A DNA stretch of 53,876 bases from positions 1 to 53,876 of the forward strand of contig CAOKWH010000014.1 of the NCBI GenBank assembly GCA_948473085.1. Direction: 5' to 3'. Each line of letters begins with the position of its first letter. The first letter of the stretch is position 1. The notes below the pieces were generated by a model. The model saw nothing but the letters and a program-made list of their open reading frames with translations, searched no databases and was not told the origin of the DNA. The DNA is from an uncultured Clostridia bacterium (GTDB taxonomy: Bacteria; Bacillota; Clostridia; Oscillospirales; Ruminococcaceae). The position numbers and the translations under genes are program-made. This document shows positions 26,145 to 34,604 of this stretch, in pieces.

Positions 26145-26894
26145 ATGCGCTCCATCCATCGGCAGCAGGACAGGCGCCCCCGCCTGCTCTGGAACCTGCT
26201 GTTTTTTCTCTGCACTGCTGTGTTCCTGTTCTCCGGGGCCATGCTGGCCCGGGATCTGTGGCGCTCCGCCCAGGAACGCCGGGCCAACCAGCTCCTGGCC
26301 GAACAGGTATCCGGCACCGACTACACCACCCTGTGGAAACAGAATAAGGATATGGCCGGCTGGATATCCATAGCCGGCACCCCGCTCAACTACCCGGTCA
26401 TGTTCACCCCAGATGAGCCAGAATACTACCTCCGCCGGGGCTTTGATGGGCAGGAGGCGCTGAGCGGCAGCCTGTTTATTGGGGAGGGCTGCACCCCGGA
26501 TGGGAACCATGTTATCATCTACGGCCACCACATGAAGGATGGCAGCATGTTCGGCACCCTGCCCGACTATGCCAGTGCCGACTATTGGCGACAGCACCCG
26601 ACTATCCACTTTAACACCCTTGCCGAGCCCGGCGAGTATGAGGTTTTGGCCGCCTTTTACAGCCGGATTTATGAGCAGGAGGAGGCCGGGGTGTTCCGCT
26701 ACTACCAGTTTACCGACCTTTCCGACCCGGAGCAGTTTTCGGCCTACATCCAGCAGGCCAGGGCCAGCGCCCTCTATGATACCGGCGTTGCGGCCGCGTA
26801 TGGCGACCGGATTTTAACCCTATCCACCTGTAGCTATCACACCGAGGATGGCCGCTTTGTTGTAATCGCCCGGCAAAAGGATACCCAGGAATAA
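26145..26894 (+). CDS. Class B sortase
   Basis: A 249-residue membrane-anchored transpeptidase. An N-terminal basic stretch and hydrophobic anchor (about residues 15-38) precede the catalytic domain. The key residues are visible: His in VIIYGHHMKDGSMFG (about 127), the catalytic Cys229 in TLSTCSYH, and the Arg in VVIARQ near the end. TLSTC and the overall length are typical of class B sortases, which attach NPxT-type sorting signals to peptidoglycan or build pili. The only sorting signal in this window is the NPDTSD of the protein at 18117, its likely substrate. AAAGGAGGGG seven bases upstream decides the start; the reading frame continues upstream to 26121 without a ribosome site. Confidence 0.92.
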   Translation: MRSIHRQQDRRPRLLWNLLFFLCTAVFLFSGAMLARDLWRSAQERRANQLLAEQVSGTDYTTLWKQNKDMAGWISIAGTPLNYPVMFTPDEPEYYLRRGFDGQEALSGSLFIGEGCTPDGNHVIIYGHHMKDGSMFGTLPDYASADYWRQHPTIHFNTLAEPGEYEVLAAFYSRIYEQEEAGVFRYYQFTDLSDPEQFSAYIQQARASALYDTGVAAAYGDRILTLSTCSYHTEDGRFVVIARQKDTQE

Positions 26895-26897
26895 ATA

Positions 26898-26930
26898 AAA
26901 AATCCCGCCTGCTCAGCGGGATTTTTTTGC
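26898..26930 (+). terminator. Terminator of sortase gene (repeated terminator type)
   Basis: AAATCCCGC and GCGGGATTT stem with a seven-base loop, followed by T7. The same terminator, nearly base for base, occurs five more times in the 34.5-38.1 kb membrane-protein array. Confidence 0.9.
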
Positions 26931-26981
26931 TTATCCTTCCCCATTTTCCACAGCAGCACTCCCTTTTTTCAAAAAGGGGGA

Positions 26982-27596
26982 TTATGCGTTAAAGCAACTT
27001 GTCCAGTCCTGAAACTGCTTATACTGTTCCGGAGTGTTAAGCCGCTGGGCAGAATGGTCCTCAATATCCGGTGTCCGGTCGTCATCAGACATGGAGATAA
27101 AGCAGAAGGTTTTCGGGTCAAAGACACCCTCCGCCCTCAGCGTTTCAAAAGCCTGTGCTGCCGTTTCCAGAAGCTGCTCCTGGAACTGCCCATGAACCTC
27201 GTCATAGGCATCGGCATCCGTATCGGAGAGGCTCGCCTCCCGGTCGTAGAGTTGCTGGCTGACCTGATTTAGCTCGCTGCTGCTCCCATCGGAGTAATCC
27301 CACTCATCGGGAATATAGCGGTTCAGACTGAAAGAGCCATCCGCCACCCGGCTTACCAGTTTTTCGGGCCAGTACATCCGCAAGTCTGCCAGCCGCTCCG
27401 GTGTCCGATCGCTCTCATCCCGCCTTGCCAGAGCCTCCTCCGTGTTCACGGCCAGGAAAAGGGAAATACAGTCGCTGTCGGTGACCAGGGCCGCACTGTA
27501 GATATGCTCTTCCCCCATTTCCTGGCGGATCTTTTCCATCGCATGCCGTACCGCTTTCTCAATGTCAAGCTGCAGATTCTTAAAAAACGGTTCCAT
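26982..27596 (-). CDS. DUF4303-family protein
   Basis: A 204-residue soluble protein. IYSAALVTDSDCISLFLAVNTEEAL (about residues 33-57), the WPEKLVSRVADGSFSLNRYIPDEWDY region (about 75-102) and the late FCFISMSDDD (about 165-175) match the pattern of DUF4303 proteins. The family has no known activity but is often found near SMI1/KNR4-like and polymorphic-toxin immunity genes. It is acidic, with no signal peptide. The region between it and the SGNH gene (27597-27920) contains only an inverted repeat. Confidence 0.7.
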   Translation of the reverse strand: MEPFFKNLQLDIEKAVRHAMEKIRQEMGEEHIYSAALVTDSDCISLFLAVNTEEALARRDESDRTPERLADLRMYWPEKLVSRVADGSFSLNRYIPDEWDYSDGSSSELNQVSQQLYDREASLSDTDADAYDEVHGQFQEQLLETAAQAFETLRAEGVFDPKTFCFISMSDDDRTPDIEDHSAQRLNTPEQYKQFQDWTSCFNA

Positions 27597-27705
27597 CTCT
27601 GATCACTCAACCTTTCTTTTTGCCGGATAGGTGCGGGCAGGATAGCTCATAAAACTGACCGGCGCCCGGCCCTGTTTTGGGAACTTCCTCGTCTTTGCAC
27701 CCAAC

Positions 27706-27751
27706 AAGCAGAACAGTTTTTCGGCCTGCCTGCCAAAAACATGTTCTGCTT
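27706..27751 (-). other. Long inverted repeat between two minus-strand genes
   Basis: AAGCAGAACA-GTTTTT pairs with AAAACA-TGTTCTGCTT, 15-16 pairs with one bulge and a loop of about 14 bases. It lies downstream of the SGNH gene and may be its transcription end, though no clean U tract follows. Confidence 0.5.
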
Positions 27752-27920
27752 AAGCTGCATTTTTGACCTTTGGGCAGCCCCTGTTCTGTCCCTTTCTGCC
27801 GGGCTAAGCTGCCGCCCTTTCATCCTGTGCCATTTACCACAAGGGGGCGCATTTTACATACATAACGGCAGAAACCATCCGTTCCTTATCCGCCCTCCCC
27901 TTGCGTTTTTTATGCTGCGC

Positions 27921-28631
27921 TTATTGATTGGAGATCAGTTTAAAGCCCAAAGAGCCTCCTTCAGTAACCCCCATATTGATGGTATAGAGGGAGCCCTTAA
28001 ACCCGGCCTTGCCATCCTCCCAGACCATGTCGGGCATGCGGGGATCCAGCTGCATGGGCACCAGGTTTTGCGCCTCCTCATAGCACTGCTCGGCATTGTC
28101 TGTGGGCAACCCTAAAACAGTACGGCCAATCACCACTGCCGCCAGGGAGGCCCCCAGCACCGAGGTGTGCTCCCCATCAGGGAAGTAGAGTTCCTCACAG
28201 GGGTGGGCTTCCATCAGCGGCCACCACAGCTTTCCCACAGGACACACAGTAGCGCCGAACTTTTCAGCTGCCTCCTCATAGGCTTCGGTCATCACAGCCT
28301 GCCCTTGCGGATTCTTCTTCTCACTCCAGGTCATGTAAAGATATTTTTTGGTGGTTGGCGGGGTCATGGAGGTGATGGCTTCCACCCCTTTCAGCACCGA
28401 CTCCTTTCCAGGGAAGGGGTGGGCGTTGTGCTGCATGACTACGGCATCATAGTTGCCATAGAGCAGATTAAAATAGGTTTCCGACTGACAGGCGTGCCAG
28501 TCCAGCCCTACCCCTGGGTGGGTGAGCATGGTAACCTCGGCGATGGTGCCATTATTCGCGCAAAACTGCTGGAACCGGGCGGGCACATAATGCACAAAGG
28601 TGTGACTGTTGCCGATAAACAAAACTTTCAT
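27921..28631 (-). CDS. SGNH/GDSL-like hydrolase
   Basis: A 236-residue protein with the SGNH fold signature: block I MKVLFIGNSHTFVHYVP with the nucleophile in GNSHT (about residues 7-11), a central DAVVMQHNAHPF (block III-like, Asn about 69) and the C-terminal DGEHTSVLGA carrying the Asp-x-x-His pair (about residues 152-155). It is cytoplasmic, with no signal peptide. Such enzymes hydrolyse esters of lipids, sugars or thioesters; the substrate is unknown. Close relatives are DUF4886-type SGNH proteins. GGGGGAT precedes the ATG. It stands apart from the LysR gene upstream on the same strand. Confidence 0.82.
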   Translation of the reverse strand: MKVLFIGNSHTFVHYVPARFQQFCANNGTIAEVTMLTHPGVGLDWHACQSETYFNLLYGNYDAVVMQHNAHPFPGKESVLKGVEAITSMTPPTTKKYLYMTWSEKKNPQGQAVMTEAYEEAAEKFGATVCPVGKLWWPLMEAHPCEELYFPDGEHTSVLGASLAAVVIGRTVLGLPTDNAEQCYEEAQNLVPMQLDPRMPDMVWEDGKAGFKGSLYTINMGVTEGGSLGFKLISNQ

Positions 28632-28770
28632 AATAAAATCCCCCTTTTTTATTTGGTACTGTTTCCCACATTATAGAACTTTTCAACAGAAAAAGCAATG
28701 AAAAATGCACAATCTTATCTTCAAACCTATATATAGGTTATAAATAAAAAGCTATCTGTAAAAATCAAAT

Positions 28771-29703
28771 TCAGTGAAGAAGATTCAAAAATTCACTGAC
28801 CGACCGGCTCATATACCGGTTTCGGCGGTAGTAGAAGGCGGCTTCACGGACCGACACCTTTGGGTCCAGTTTGTAGAAAATCACCCCTGGGTCCTCCGGC
28901 ATCTGCTTGATCAGTTTATCGCTGACAAAGGAGATACCCATACCGGAACTTGTCAGGTGATAGGCTGTGATCTGTTGCTCCAGCTCCAGGCGAATATTGG
29001 GAAAAAAACGGCTGTTCTGGCAGAGCTTCTCTGCCCGCTGCCGGGTATCATTCCCTTGATGGAGAAGAAGGAACGGCTCCTCCCGAAAAAATTCCAGCGA
29101 AACCGGGGGGACCCGGGAGGTCAAATGAACATCTTTTTTTACTGCCGCCGGGGTAAACGCGTAGTTCTTTACTTTATCGTTGCAGGAAAAGTTTTCTGGA
29201 ACTGCCAAAAGCAGACGCTCCTGGAACAGAAATGCCCTCCCAAACCCTTCTTTGTCAGGGATCGTGTAGTCTGCCAGAATGTCCAGCTCCCCCGAAACCA
29301 GTTTTTCCGCCAGGGCCGCGGTGGTTCCCTCCACCAGATCGATACGGATCAGAGGGTATTTCTGGATAAACCGGGCCAGCAGCGGAGGAAGAAAGTAAGA
29401 GACAAAAAGGTTTGTGGCGCCGATGGTCAGCGAGCCGTTGCGCATCCCGCTCAGGTCATCCACATAGCTGCGAAAGCCATTTTCCACATCCAAAATGGTC
29501 TCTGCTGCCCGGATGTACTCCCGCCCCAGCTCGGTTAGCTGTATGGGGGAAGTGCTGCGGTCAAAGATGGGAAAGCCGATGCGGTCCTCCACCTTTTTTA
29601 CTGCTGTACTGAGAGAGGGCTGGCTGATATATAAATTTTTGGCTGCCCGGGAAAAGCTCATTTCTTTATAAACCTCATACACATACCGCATCCCCTGAAA
29701 CAT
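28771..29703 (-). CDS. LysR-family transcriptional regulator
   Basis: A 310-residue regulator. The N-terminal winged helix-turn-helix is clear (MSFSRAAKNLYISQPSLSTAVKKVEDRIGFPIFDR, about residues 14-49), followed by the linker helix and a periplasmic-binding-protein-like effector domain (about 90-300). It diverges from the aspA operon with only 146 bases between start codons. That AT-rich gap holds inverted repeats of the LysR type, so it probably controls the operon, with an aspartate-related metabolite or C4-dicarboxylate as a plausible but unproven effector. Confidence 0.93.
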   Translation of the reverse strand: MFQGMRYVYEVYKEMSFSRAAKNLYISQPSLSTAVKKVEDRIGFPIFDRSTSPIQLTELGREYIRAAETILDVENGFRSYVDDLSGMRNGSLTIGATNLFVSYFLPPLLARFIQKYPLIRIDLVEGTTAALAEKLVSGELDILADYTIPDKEGFGRAFLFQERLLLAVPENFSCNDKVKNYAFTPAAVKKDVHLTSRVPPVSLEFFREEPFLLLHQGNDTRQRAEKLCQNSRFFPNIRLELEQQITAYHLTSSGMGISFVSDKLIKQMPEDPGVIFYKLDPKVSVREAAFYYRRNRYMSRSVSEFLNLLH

Positions 29704-29722
29704 ATCGTTTTCACCTCGCTAT

Positions 29723-29743
29723 ATATTATTCAAACTATAATAT
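29723..29743. promoter_or_regulatory. LysR-type operator (putative)
   Basis: ATATTAT, seven bases, ATAATAT: an interrupted dyad of T-N11-A type in the LysR-aspA gap. A second dyad, AGTATT-N9-AATACT (29757-29777), overlaps the aspA -35 box. Confidence 0.55.
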
Positions 29744-29761
29744 CTATAATTTAATAAGTAT

Positions 29762-29790
29762 TTGAAAATATAATACTATAATTTTATACT
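29762..29790 (+). promoter_or_regulatory. Promoter of aspA-malic enzyme-fumarase operon
   Basis: TTGAAA (29762-29767), a 17-base spacer and TATACT (29785-29790). Several other TATAAT-like hexamers lie in this AT-rich gap, so the assignment is a best fit. Confidence 0.55.
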
Positions 29791-29849
29791 AAAAGCAAGA
29801 AACATCCGGAAAAAAAGTGGTTAAAACCGAGAAAGAACGGAGGTAAATC

Positions 29850-31259
29850 ATGGAAGAAAGAAGAATGGAATTTCGTCTTGAGCACGACTCTATCGGCGAC
29901 CGGGAAGTTCCTGCTGAAGCCTACTACGGGGTACAGTCCCTGCGGGCTAGAGAAAACTTCCACATCACAGGCCTGGGGATGCACCCCCAGCTGATTATCA
30001 GTGTGGCCCAGATCAAAAAGGCTGCTGCTCTGACCAATCAGGCAGTGGGAGAGCTGGACGAGCGCATTGCCAAGGCCATTGCTGATGCCTGTGATGAGAT
30101 TATTGCAGGTAAGCTCCATGGGGAGTTTATCGTGGATGCCATCCAGGGCGGTGCCGGCACCTCTTTGAACATGAACGCCAACGAGGTTATTGCCAACCGG
30201 GCCATTGAACTGCTGGGCGGCAAGAAGGGCGACTACACTCTGGTCAGCCCCAACGACCATGTAAACTTTGGCCAGTCCACCAACGATGTGTTCCCCTCCT
30301 GCGGCAAATTGGCGGCTATCGCCCTGCTGAACCAGACCCAGGATCAGCTGCGCCGTCTGGAGCAGGCCCTGCTGGGCAAGGCAAAGGAATTTGACGGCAT
30401 TATCAAAATGGGCCGGACCCAGCTTCAGGATGCCGTTCCTATCCGTCTGGGGCAGGAGTTCCACGCTTATGCTGCCGCTGTAGCCCGGGACATTGCCCGC
30501 TTTGACCGGGCCAAGGATGAGCTTCGGAGCCTGAATTTAGGCGGCACCGCCATCGGTACCGGCCTCAATGCCAACGCCGACTATGTCCGTGATGTAGTGG
30601 GTGCGCTTTCCAAGCTTATCGGCGAACCCCTGAGCCAGGCCGAGGACCTGATCGACGGTACCCAGAACCTGGATTGTTATCCCGCGGTATCCGGTATTCT
30701 GAAGAGCTGCGCCGTAACGCTGTCCAAAATGTGCAACGACCTGCGCCTCATGTCCTCCGGCCCCCGCACCGGTCTGGGCGAGATCGATCTGCCAGCCAAG
30801 CAAAACGGCTCCTCCATCATGCCGGGCAAGGTAAACCCTGTTATCCCTGAGGTAGTCAACCAGGTAGCCTTCCTGGTAATAGGCAACGACATGACCATTA
30901 CCATGGCCTCCGAGGCCGGTCAGCTGGAGCTTAACGCTTTTGAGCCTGTAATTTTCTACACCCTCTTCCAGTCCATCGAGTCGCTGGGACGGGCAGTGGA
31001 TACCCTGATAAACAACTGTATCCTGGGCATTACAGCCAATGTGGAGCGCTGCAAGGCTCTGGTGGACGGCAGTATTGGCATTATCACCGCTATCTGCCCC
31101 CATGTAGGTTACCAGCCCGCTGCCGACGCTGCAAAGGAAGCCCAGCGTACCGGCCGGCCAGTACGGGAAATTATTTTGGAGCGCGGACTTCTGACCCGGG
31201 AGCAGATGGAAACCATACTGGAACCCTATGCCATGACCGCACCAGGCATCCAGGGCTGA
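29850..31259 (+). CDS. aspA: Aspartate ammonia-lyase
   Basis: A 469-residue member of the fumarase/aspartase superfamily that deaminates L-aspartate to fumarate and ammonia. EHDSIGDREVPAEAYYGVQSLRA at the N-terminus, GGAGTSLNMNANEVIANRA (about 110-130), SPNDHVNFGQSTNDVFPS (about 133-150) and the signature loop GSSIMPGKVNPVIPE (about 320-334) are present, and their wording favours aspartase over class II fumarase. ACGGAGG six bases before ATG sets the start. It is the first gene of an operon with malic enzyme and fumarase, which together turn aspartate into pyruvate. Confidence 0.93.
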   Translation: MEERRMEFRLEHDSIGDREVPAEAYYGVQSLRARENFHITGLGMHPQLIISVAQIKKAAALTNQAVGELDERIAKAIADACDEIIAGKLHGEFIVDAIQGGAGTSLNMNANEVIANRAIELLGGKKGDYTLVSPNDHVNFGQSTNDVFPSCGKLAAIALLNQTQDQLRRLEQALLGKAKEFDGIIKMGRTQLQDAVPIRLGQEFHAYAAAVARDIARFDRAKDELRSLNLGGTAIGTGLNANADYVRDVVGALSKLIGEPLSQAEDLIDGTQNLDCYPAVSGILKSCAVTLSKMCNDLRLMSSGPRTGLGEIDLPAKQNGSSIMPGKVNPVIPEVVNQVAFLVIGNDMTITMASEAGQLELNAFEPVIFYTLFQSIESLGRAVDTLINNCILGITANVERCKALVDGSIGIITAICPHVGYQPAADAAKEAQRTGRPVREIILERGLLTREQMETILEPYAMTAPGIQG

Positions 31260-31310
31260 GAACAGAGCAAAGGCCCGCAGGGCCTGTGACATATAGAAGG
31301 AGAAATAGTT

Positions 31311-32483
31311 ATGAGCAGTGTTGCAGAAAGATCCCTTGCCCTTCACCGGGAACTTCAGGGCAAGATTGAGGTAGTAGCCCGCAAGCATGTTGAAAGCCTG
31401 GAGGATCTGTCCCTCCTCTACACCCCTGGCGTGGCAGAGCCCTGCCTGCGCATCCAGGCCAACGAAGAGGAATCCTTTCAACTGACCCGCCGGGCCAACC
31501 TGGTGGCTGTTATCACCGATGGCACCGCCGTTCTGGGCCTTGGAGACATTGGCCCTGTAGCCGGAATGCCGGTTATGGAGGGTAAATGCGCCCTCTTTAA
31601 GGAACTGGGAGGCGTAGATGCTTTCCCTATCTGCGTAAACACCAAGGATACCGACAAGCTGGTAGAAACCATTGCCCTGATTTCCAAGAGCTTTGGCGGC
31701 ATCAACCTGGAGGATATTGCTGCCCCCCGGTGCTTTGAAGTAGAGCGCCGCTTGAAGGAACTGTGCGATATTCCTATTTTCCATGACGACCAGCATGGCA
31801 CTGCTATTGTAACAGCCGCCGCTCTGCTCAATGCAGTGAAGGTTACCAAAAAAGAGATGGGCAAGCTGCGTGTAGTAATCAACGGTGCCGGTGCAGCAGG
31901 CTGCGCCATCGGAAAGCTGCTGATCTCCATGGGATTTGGCAACATTATCATGTGCGATATCAATGGCATTATCTGTGAAGGGGATGCAGGGCTGACCAGC
32001 GGTCAGGAAGAGCTGAGCCATATCTCCAACCTGGACCATGAGCACGGCACCCTGGCCGACGCCCTGAAGGGTGCAGACGCCTTTATCGGTGTATCCCGTC
32101 CCAACCTGGTAACAGCCGAGATGGTTTCCACCATGAAGGAAGGCATTGTTTTTGCCATGGCCAATCCTGTGCCCGAAATCATGCCTGATGAGGCTTTGCG
32201 GGGCGGCGCGGCAGTAGTTGGCACCGGCCGAAGCGATTTCCCCAACCAGATCAACAATGTGCTTGTATTTCCCGGCATTTTCAAGGGTGCGCTCTCGGTT
32301 AGAGCCCGGGAAATTACAGAAGGGATGAAGCAGCGCGCAGCTCAGGCTTTGGCTGATATGATCGCCCCTGAGGAACTTGGCCCCCAGTGCATCCTGCCCG
32401 CCGCACTGGACCGCCGGGCAGCCGATGCAGTGGCCAAGGCTGTGGCTGATGAGGCGGTCCGTTCCGGTGTGGCCCGGGTATAA
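31311..32483 (+). CDS. NAD(P)-dependent malic enzyme
   Basis: A 390-residue enzyme that oxidatively decarboxylates L-malate to pyruvate. LYTPGVAEPCLRIQANEEES (about residues 35-55), MEGKCALFKELGGVDAFPIC (about 85-105), the metal-binding FHDDQHGTAIVTAAALLNA (about 157-175), the Rossmann motif VVINGAGAAGCAIGKLL (about 187-203) and FAMANPVPEIMPDEA are all standard for the short prokaryotic malic enzyme. It starts 51 bases after aspA with AGAAGGAGAA upstream, so it is co-transcribed. In this operon it would consume malate made by the downstream fumarase and yield reduced NAD(P). Confidence 0.94.
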   Translation: MSSVAERSLALHRELQGKIEVVARKHVESLEDLSLLYTPGVAEPCLRIQANEEESFQLTRRANLVAVITDGTAVLGLGDIGPVAGMPVMEGKCALFKELGGVDAFPICVNTKDTDKLVETIALISKSFGGINLEDIAAPRCFEVERRLKELCDIPIFHDDQHGTAIVTAAALLNAVKVTKKEMGKLRVVINGAGAAGCAIGKLLISMGFGNIIMCDINGIICEGDAGLTSGQEELSHISNLDHEHGTLADALKGADAFIGVSRPNLVTAEMVSTMKEGIVFAMANPVPEIMPDEALRGGAAVVGTGRSDFPNQINNVLVFPGIFKGALSVRAREITEGMKQRAAQALADMIAPEELGPQCILPAALDRRAADAVAKAVADEAVRSGVARV

Positions 32484-32498
32484 AAGGGAGGAACAGCC

Positions 32499-33341
32499 AT
32501 GAGAGAAGTAGATGTATCCCAAATTACTGCGGCAATACGCGATATGTGTATAGAGTCCACCCATACACTCAGCCCGGATATGGAGGCTGCCTTTACCAAA
32601 ACGGTAGAGGAAGAGGGCTCACCTCTGGGAAAACTGGTGATGGACCAGCTTCAGGAAAACCTGCGTCTGGCACGGGCTGAGCAGATCCCCATCTGCCAGG
32701 ATACCGGTATGGCCGTGATTTTTCTCCGCCTGGGGCAGGAGGTTCATCTGACAGGAGGGAACCTGGCGGCAGCCGTAGACGAAGGCGTGCGTCAGGGCTA
32801 TAACCAGGGATATCTGCGCAAGTCTGTGGTAGGTGACCCCATTGAACGGGTAAACACCGGAGACAACACCCCCGCTGTACTTCACTGCGAAATCGTTCCC
32901 GGGGACCAGGTGGAAATTACCGTGGCGCCCAAGGGCTTTGGTAGTGAGAATATGAGCCGCATTTATATGCTGAAACCTGCCGATGGCCTGGAAGGGGTCA
33001 AAAACGCCATTCTTTCTGCTGTAGCTGAGGCTGGCCCCAATGCCTGCCCACCCATGGTAGTGGGCGTAGGAATTGGCGGCACCTTTGAAAAATGTGCCCT
33101 GATGGCCAAACATGCCCTGACCCGGGACCTGCGGGAGAAATCCCCAATCCCCTATGTCCGGGAATTGGAGCAGGAGATGCTGGAGAAAATCAACGGCCTG
33201 GGCATCGGCCCCGGCGGGCTGGGAGGCACCACCACCGCCATGGCAGTGAACATTGAAACCTATCCCACCCACATTGCGGGTCTGCCTGTGGCGGTAAACA
33301 TTTGCTGTCATGTAAACCGGCATGCCCGCCGGGTACTGTAA
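32499..33341 (+). CDS. Class I fumarate hydratase, alpha subunit
   Basis: A 280-residue Fe-S hydro-lyase alpha chain. PICQDTGMAVIFLRLGQEV (Cys about residue 66), NTGDNTPAVLHCEIVPGD, GSENMSRIYMLKPADG and VGVGIGGTFEKCALMAKHAL carry the three cysteines of the [4Fe-4S] cluster. It pairs with the beta subunit 10 bases downstream. The enzyme is oxygen-sensitive, in keeping with an anaerobe. The family also includes tartrate dehydratase; the company of aspA and malic enzyme argues for fumarase. It starts 16 bases after malic enzyme, with AAGGGAGG. Confidence 0.92.
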   Translation: MREVDVSQITAAIRDMCIESTHTLSPDMEAAFTKTVEEEGSPLGKLVMDQLQENLRLARAEQIPICQDTGMAVIFLRLGQEVHLTGGNLAAAVDEGVRQGYNQGYLRKSVVGDPIERVNTGDNTPAVLHCEIVPGDQVEITVAPKGFGSENMSRIYMLKPADGLEGVKNAILSAVAEAGPNACPPMVVGVGIGGTFEKCALMAKHALTRDLREKSPIPYVRELEQEMLEKINGLGIGPGGLGGTTTAMAVNIETYPTHIAGLPVAVNICCHVNRHARRVL

Positions 33342-33350
33342 AAAGGAGGT

Positions 33351-33914
33351 ATGGACATGGAAAAAAAGCATCTTTCCATCCCTTTTGACACTGCAGAGGC
33401 CCGCGAGCTACACATTGGCGACTATGTCTATCTCACAGGGATCATCTATTCGGCCCGAGATGCCGCCCATCAGCGAATGCAGGAGGCTTTGGACCGGGGA
33501 GAGGAACTTCCCTTTCCTGTAAAGGGAAGCGTGATTTATTACATGGGGCCTACCCCTGCCCGTCCCGGCCGCCCCATTGGTTCTGCCGGGCCCACCACTG
33601 CCAGCCGTATGGATAAATATACCCCCCAGCTGCTGGATCTGGGTATGGCTGCCATGGTGGGAAAAGGCCGCAGAAGCCCCGCCGTGCTGGAAGCAGTGGT
33701 CCGCAACAATGCTGTCTATTTTGCCGCTGTAGGCGGCGCCGGGGCAGTACTGTCCCATGCCATTCGCTCGGCAGAGGTCATTGCCTACCCCGACCTGGGG
33801 CCAGAGGCGATCCATCGGCTGGAAGTGGTAGACTTTCCTGTGATCGTAGTGGCAGACGCCCATGGAGGCGACCTCTACACTTCAGCTGTGGAGCAGTACC
33901 GCAAAAAGGACTAA
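33351..33914 (+). CDS. Class I fumarate hydratase, beta subunit
   Basis: A 187-residue beta chain of the two-subunit Fe-S fumarase (or L(+)-tartrate dehydratase). LHIGDYVYLTGIIYSARDAAHQRM (about residues 21-44), YYMGPTPARPGRPIGSAGPTTASRMD (about 64-89) and MVGKGRRSP (about 102-110) are the conserved segments that supply substrate-binding residues. It completes hydration of fumarate to malate and is the last gene of the operon. It follows alpha by 10 bases with AAAGGAGG. Confidence 0.92.
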   Translation: MDMEKKHLSIPFDTAEARELHIGDYVYLTGIIYSARDAAHQRMQEALDRGEELPFPVKGSVIYYMGPTPARPGRPIGSAGPTTASRMDKYTPQLLDLGMAAMVGKGRRSPAVLEAVVRNNAVYFAAVGGAGAVLSHAIRSAEVIAYPDLGPEAIHRLEVVDFPVIVVADAHGGDLYTSAVEQYRKKD

Positions 33915-33990
33915 ACAAAAACCGGTTTTCTTATCCAGTGTAAAAGGACCGCCCATTTTGGCACGGTTCCACCGGTAACTATTTCAGACA

Positions 33991-34031
33991 GGATGCTGCG
34001 TAATCCCATTAGGGGTTGCGCAGTATTCCTT
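33991..34031. terminator. Terminator shared by fumarase operon and membrane-protein gene A
   Basis: CTGCGTAATCCC (33996-34007) pairs with GGGGTTGCGCAG (34012-34023), including G-U pairs. The plus strand continues TATTCCTTTTTA. It is placed for converging transcripts, ending at 33914 and 34033. Confidence 0.75.
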
Positions 34032-34032
34032 T

Positions 34033-34464
34033 TTATAGGGGACTTTTTCTCTTACTCATCCACCTGAAAATATACTCGGCAACCAGCCACATGGCTGCAA
34101 GCAGTATCCCGGCGCCAATAAAGCGGAATACCCAGGTAATCACCTCCCCTTTCCAGCCAGTCAGCATTTTCAGCCCCTCGACAATAAAGCTGATATAGAC
34201 AAGGGTAGGGATTACATCCATCAAAAAGTAGAACATCGCAGGATAGATGGGCCTATCCCCCATATCCCGTTTACAGAACAACACACAATACAAGGGATAA
34301 AAAACCGGGAAACTAAGTGTATCAAGGAAGAGGTATATCTTACCAAGCCCGGTGTCAAATATCACCTCTACCACTGCTGTACCAAAGAGAAGCCATAAAA
34401 ACCCTGGTAATAATGGGAAAAAGACTATCAGCATATCCAATATACTTTCGTTTTTCTGTTTCAT
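34033..34464 (-). CDS. Array membrane protein A (family I)
   Basis: A 143-residue protein with four predicted membrane helices (about residues 10-30, 45-63, 76-98, 110-132) and a basic cytoplasmic tail (RWMSKRKSPL). It shares its first 13 residues with protein B and the family I signature FYPLYCVLFCKR ... RPIYPAMFYF with A, B, C, E, F and H. I do not recognise a described family. It is the last and most divergent member of the array, with an altered tail. AAGGGGGG lies five bases before the ATG, and its promoter belongs to the shared intergenic cassette. A role cannot be stated; an immunity-like membrane protein is one possibility. Confidence 0.72.
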   Translation of the reverse strand: MKQKNESILDMLIVFFPLLPGFLWLLFGTAVVEVIFDTGLGKIYLFLDTLSFPVFYPLYCVLFCKRDMGDRPIYPAMFYFLMDVIPTLVYISFIVEGLKMLTGWKGEVITWVFRFIGAGILLAAMWLVAEYIFRWMSKRKSPL

Positions 34465-34486
34465 CCCATCCCCCCTTTATAGCTTT

Positions 34487-34515
34487 ACTATACCAAAGAA
34501 CCGCCCACAAATCTA
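34487..34515 (-). promoter_or_regulatory. Array promoter of gene A
   Basis: Minus strand TAGATT (34510-34515), 17 bases, TATAGT (34487-34492). The same boxes and spacing recur before every transcription unit of the array. Confidence 0.6.
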
Positions 34516-34573
34516 TGGCCTATTTCAATAAAAAACAGCCGCTTTATTTGGCAGTTAAAAAGAAGTGTGCAAA

Positions 34574-34602
34574 AAATCCCGCCTACTCAGCGGGATTTTT
34601 TT
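34574..34602 (-). terminator. Array terminator after gene B
   Basis: AAATCCCGC/GCGGGATTT stem, seven-base loop, T run on both strands. It begins three bases beyond the stop codon of gene B. Confidence 0.9.
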
Positions 34603-34604
34603 GC

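Noticed and set aside
29850-31259. Class II fumarase rather than aspartase
   Set aside because: The wording of the conserved motifs fits aspartase better, and a dedicated two-subunit fumarase is encoded two genes downstream.
30537-32564. A 675-codon minus-strand reading frame across aspA and malic enzyme
   Set aside because: Antisense to two well-supported enzymes and rich in unlikely composition; a by-product of GC-biased codon use.
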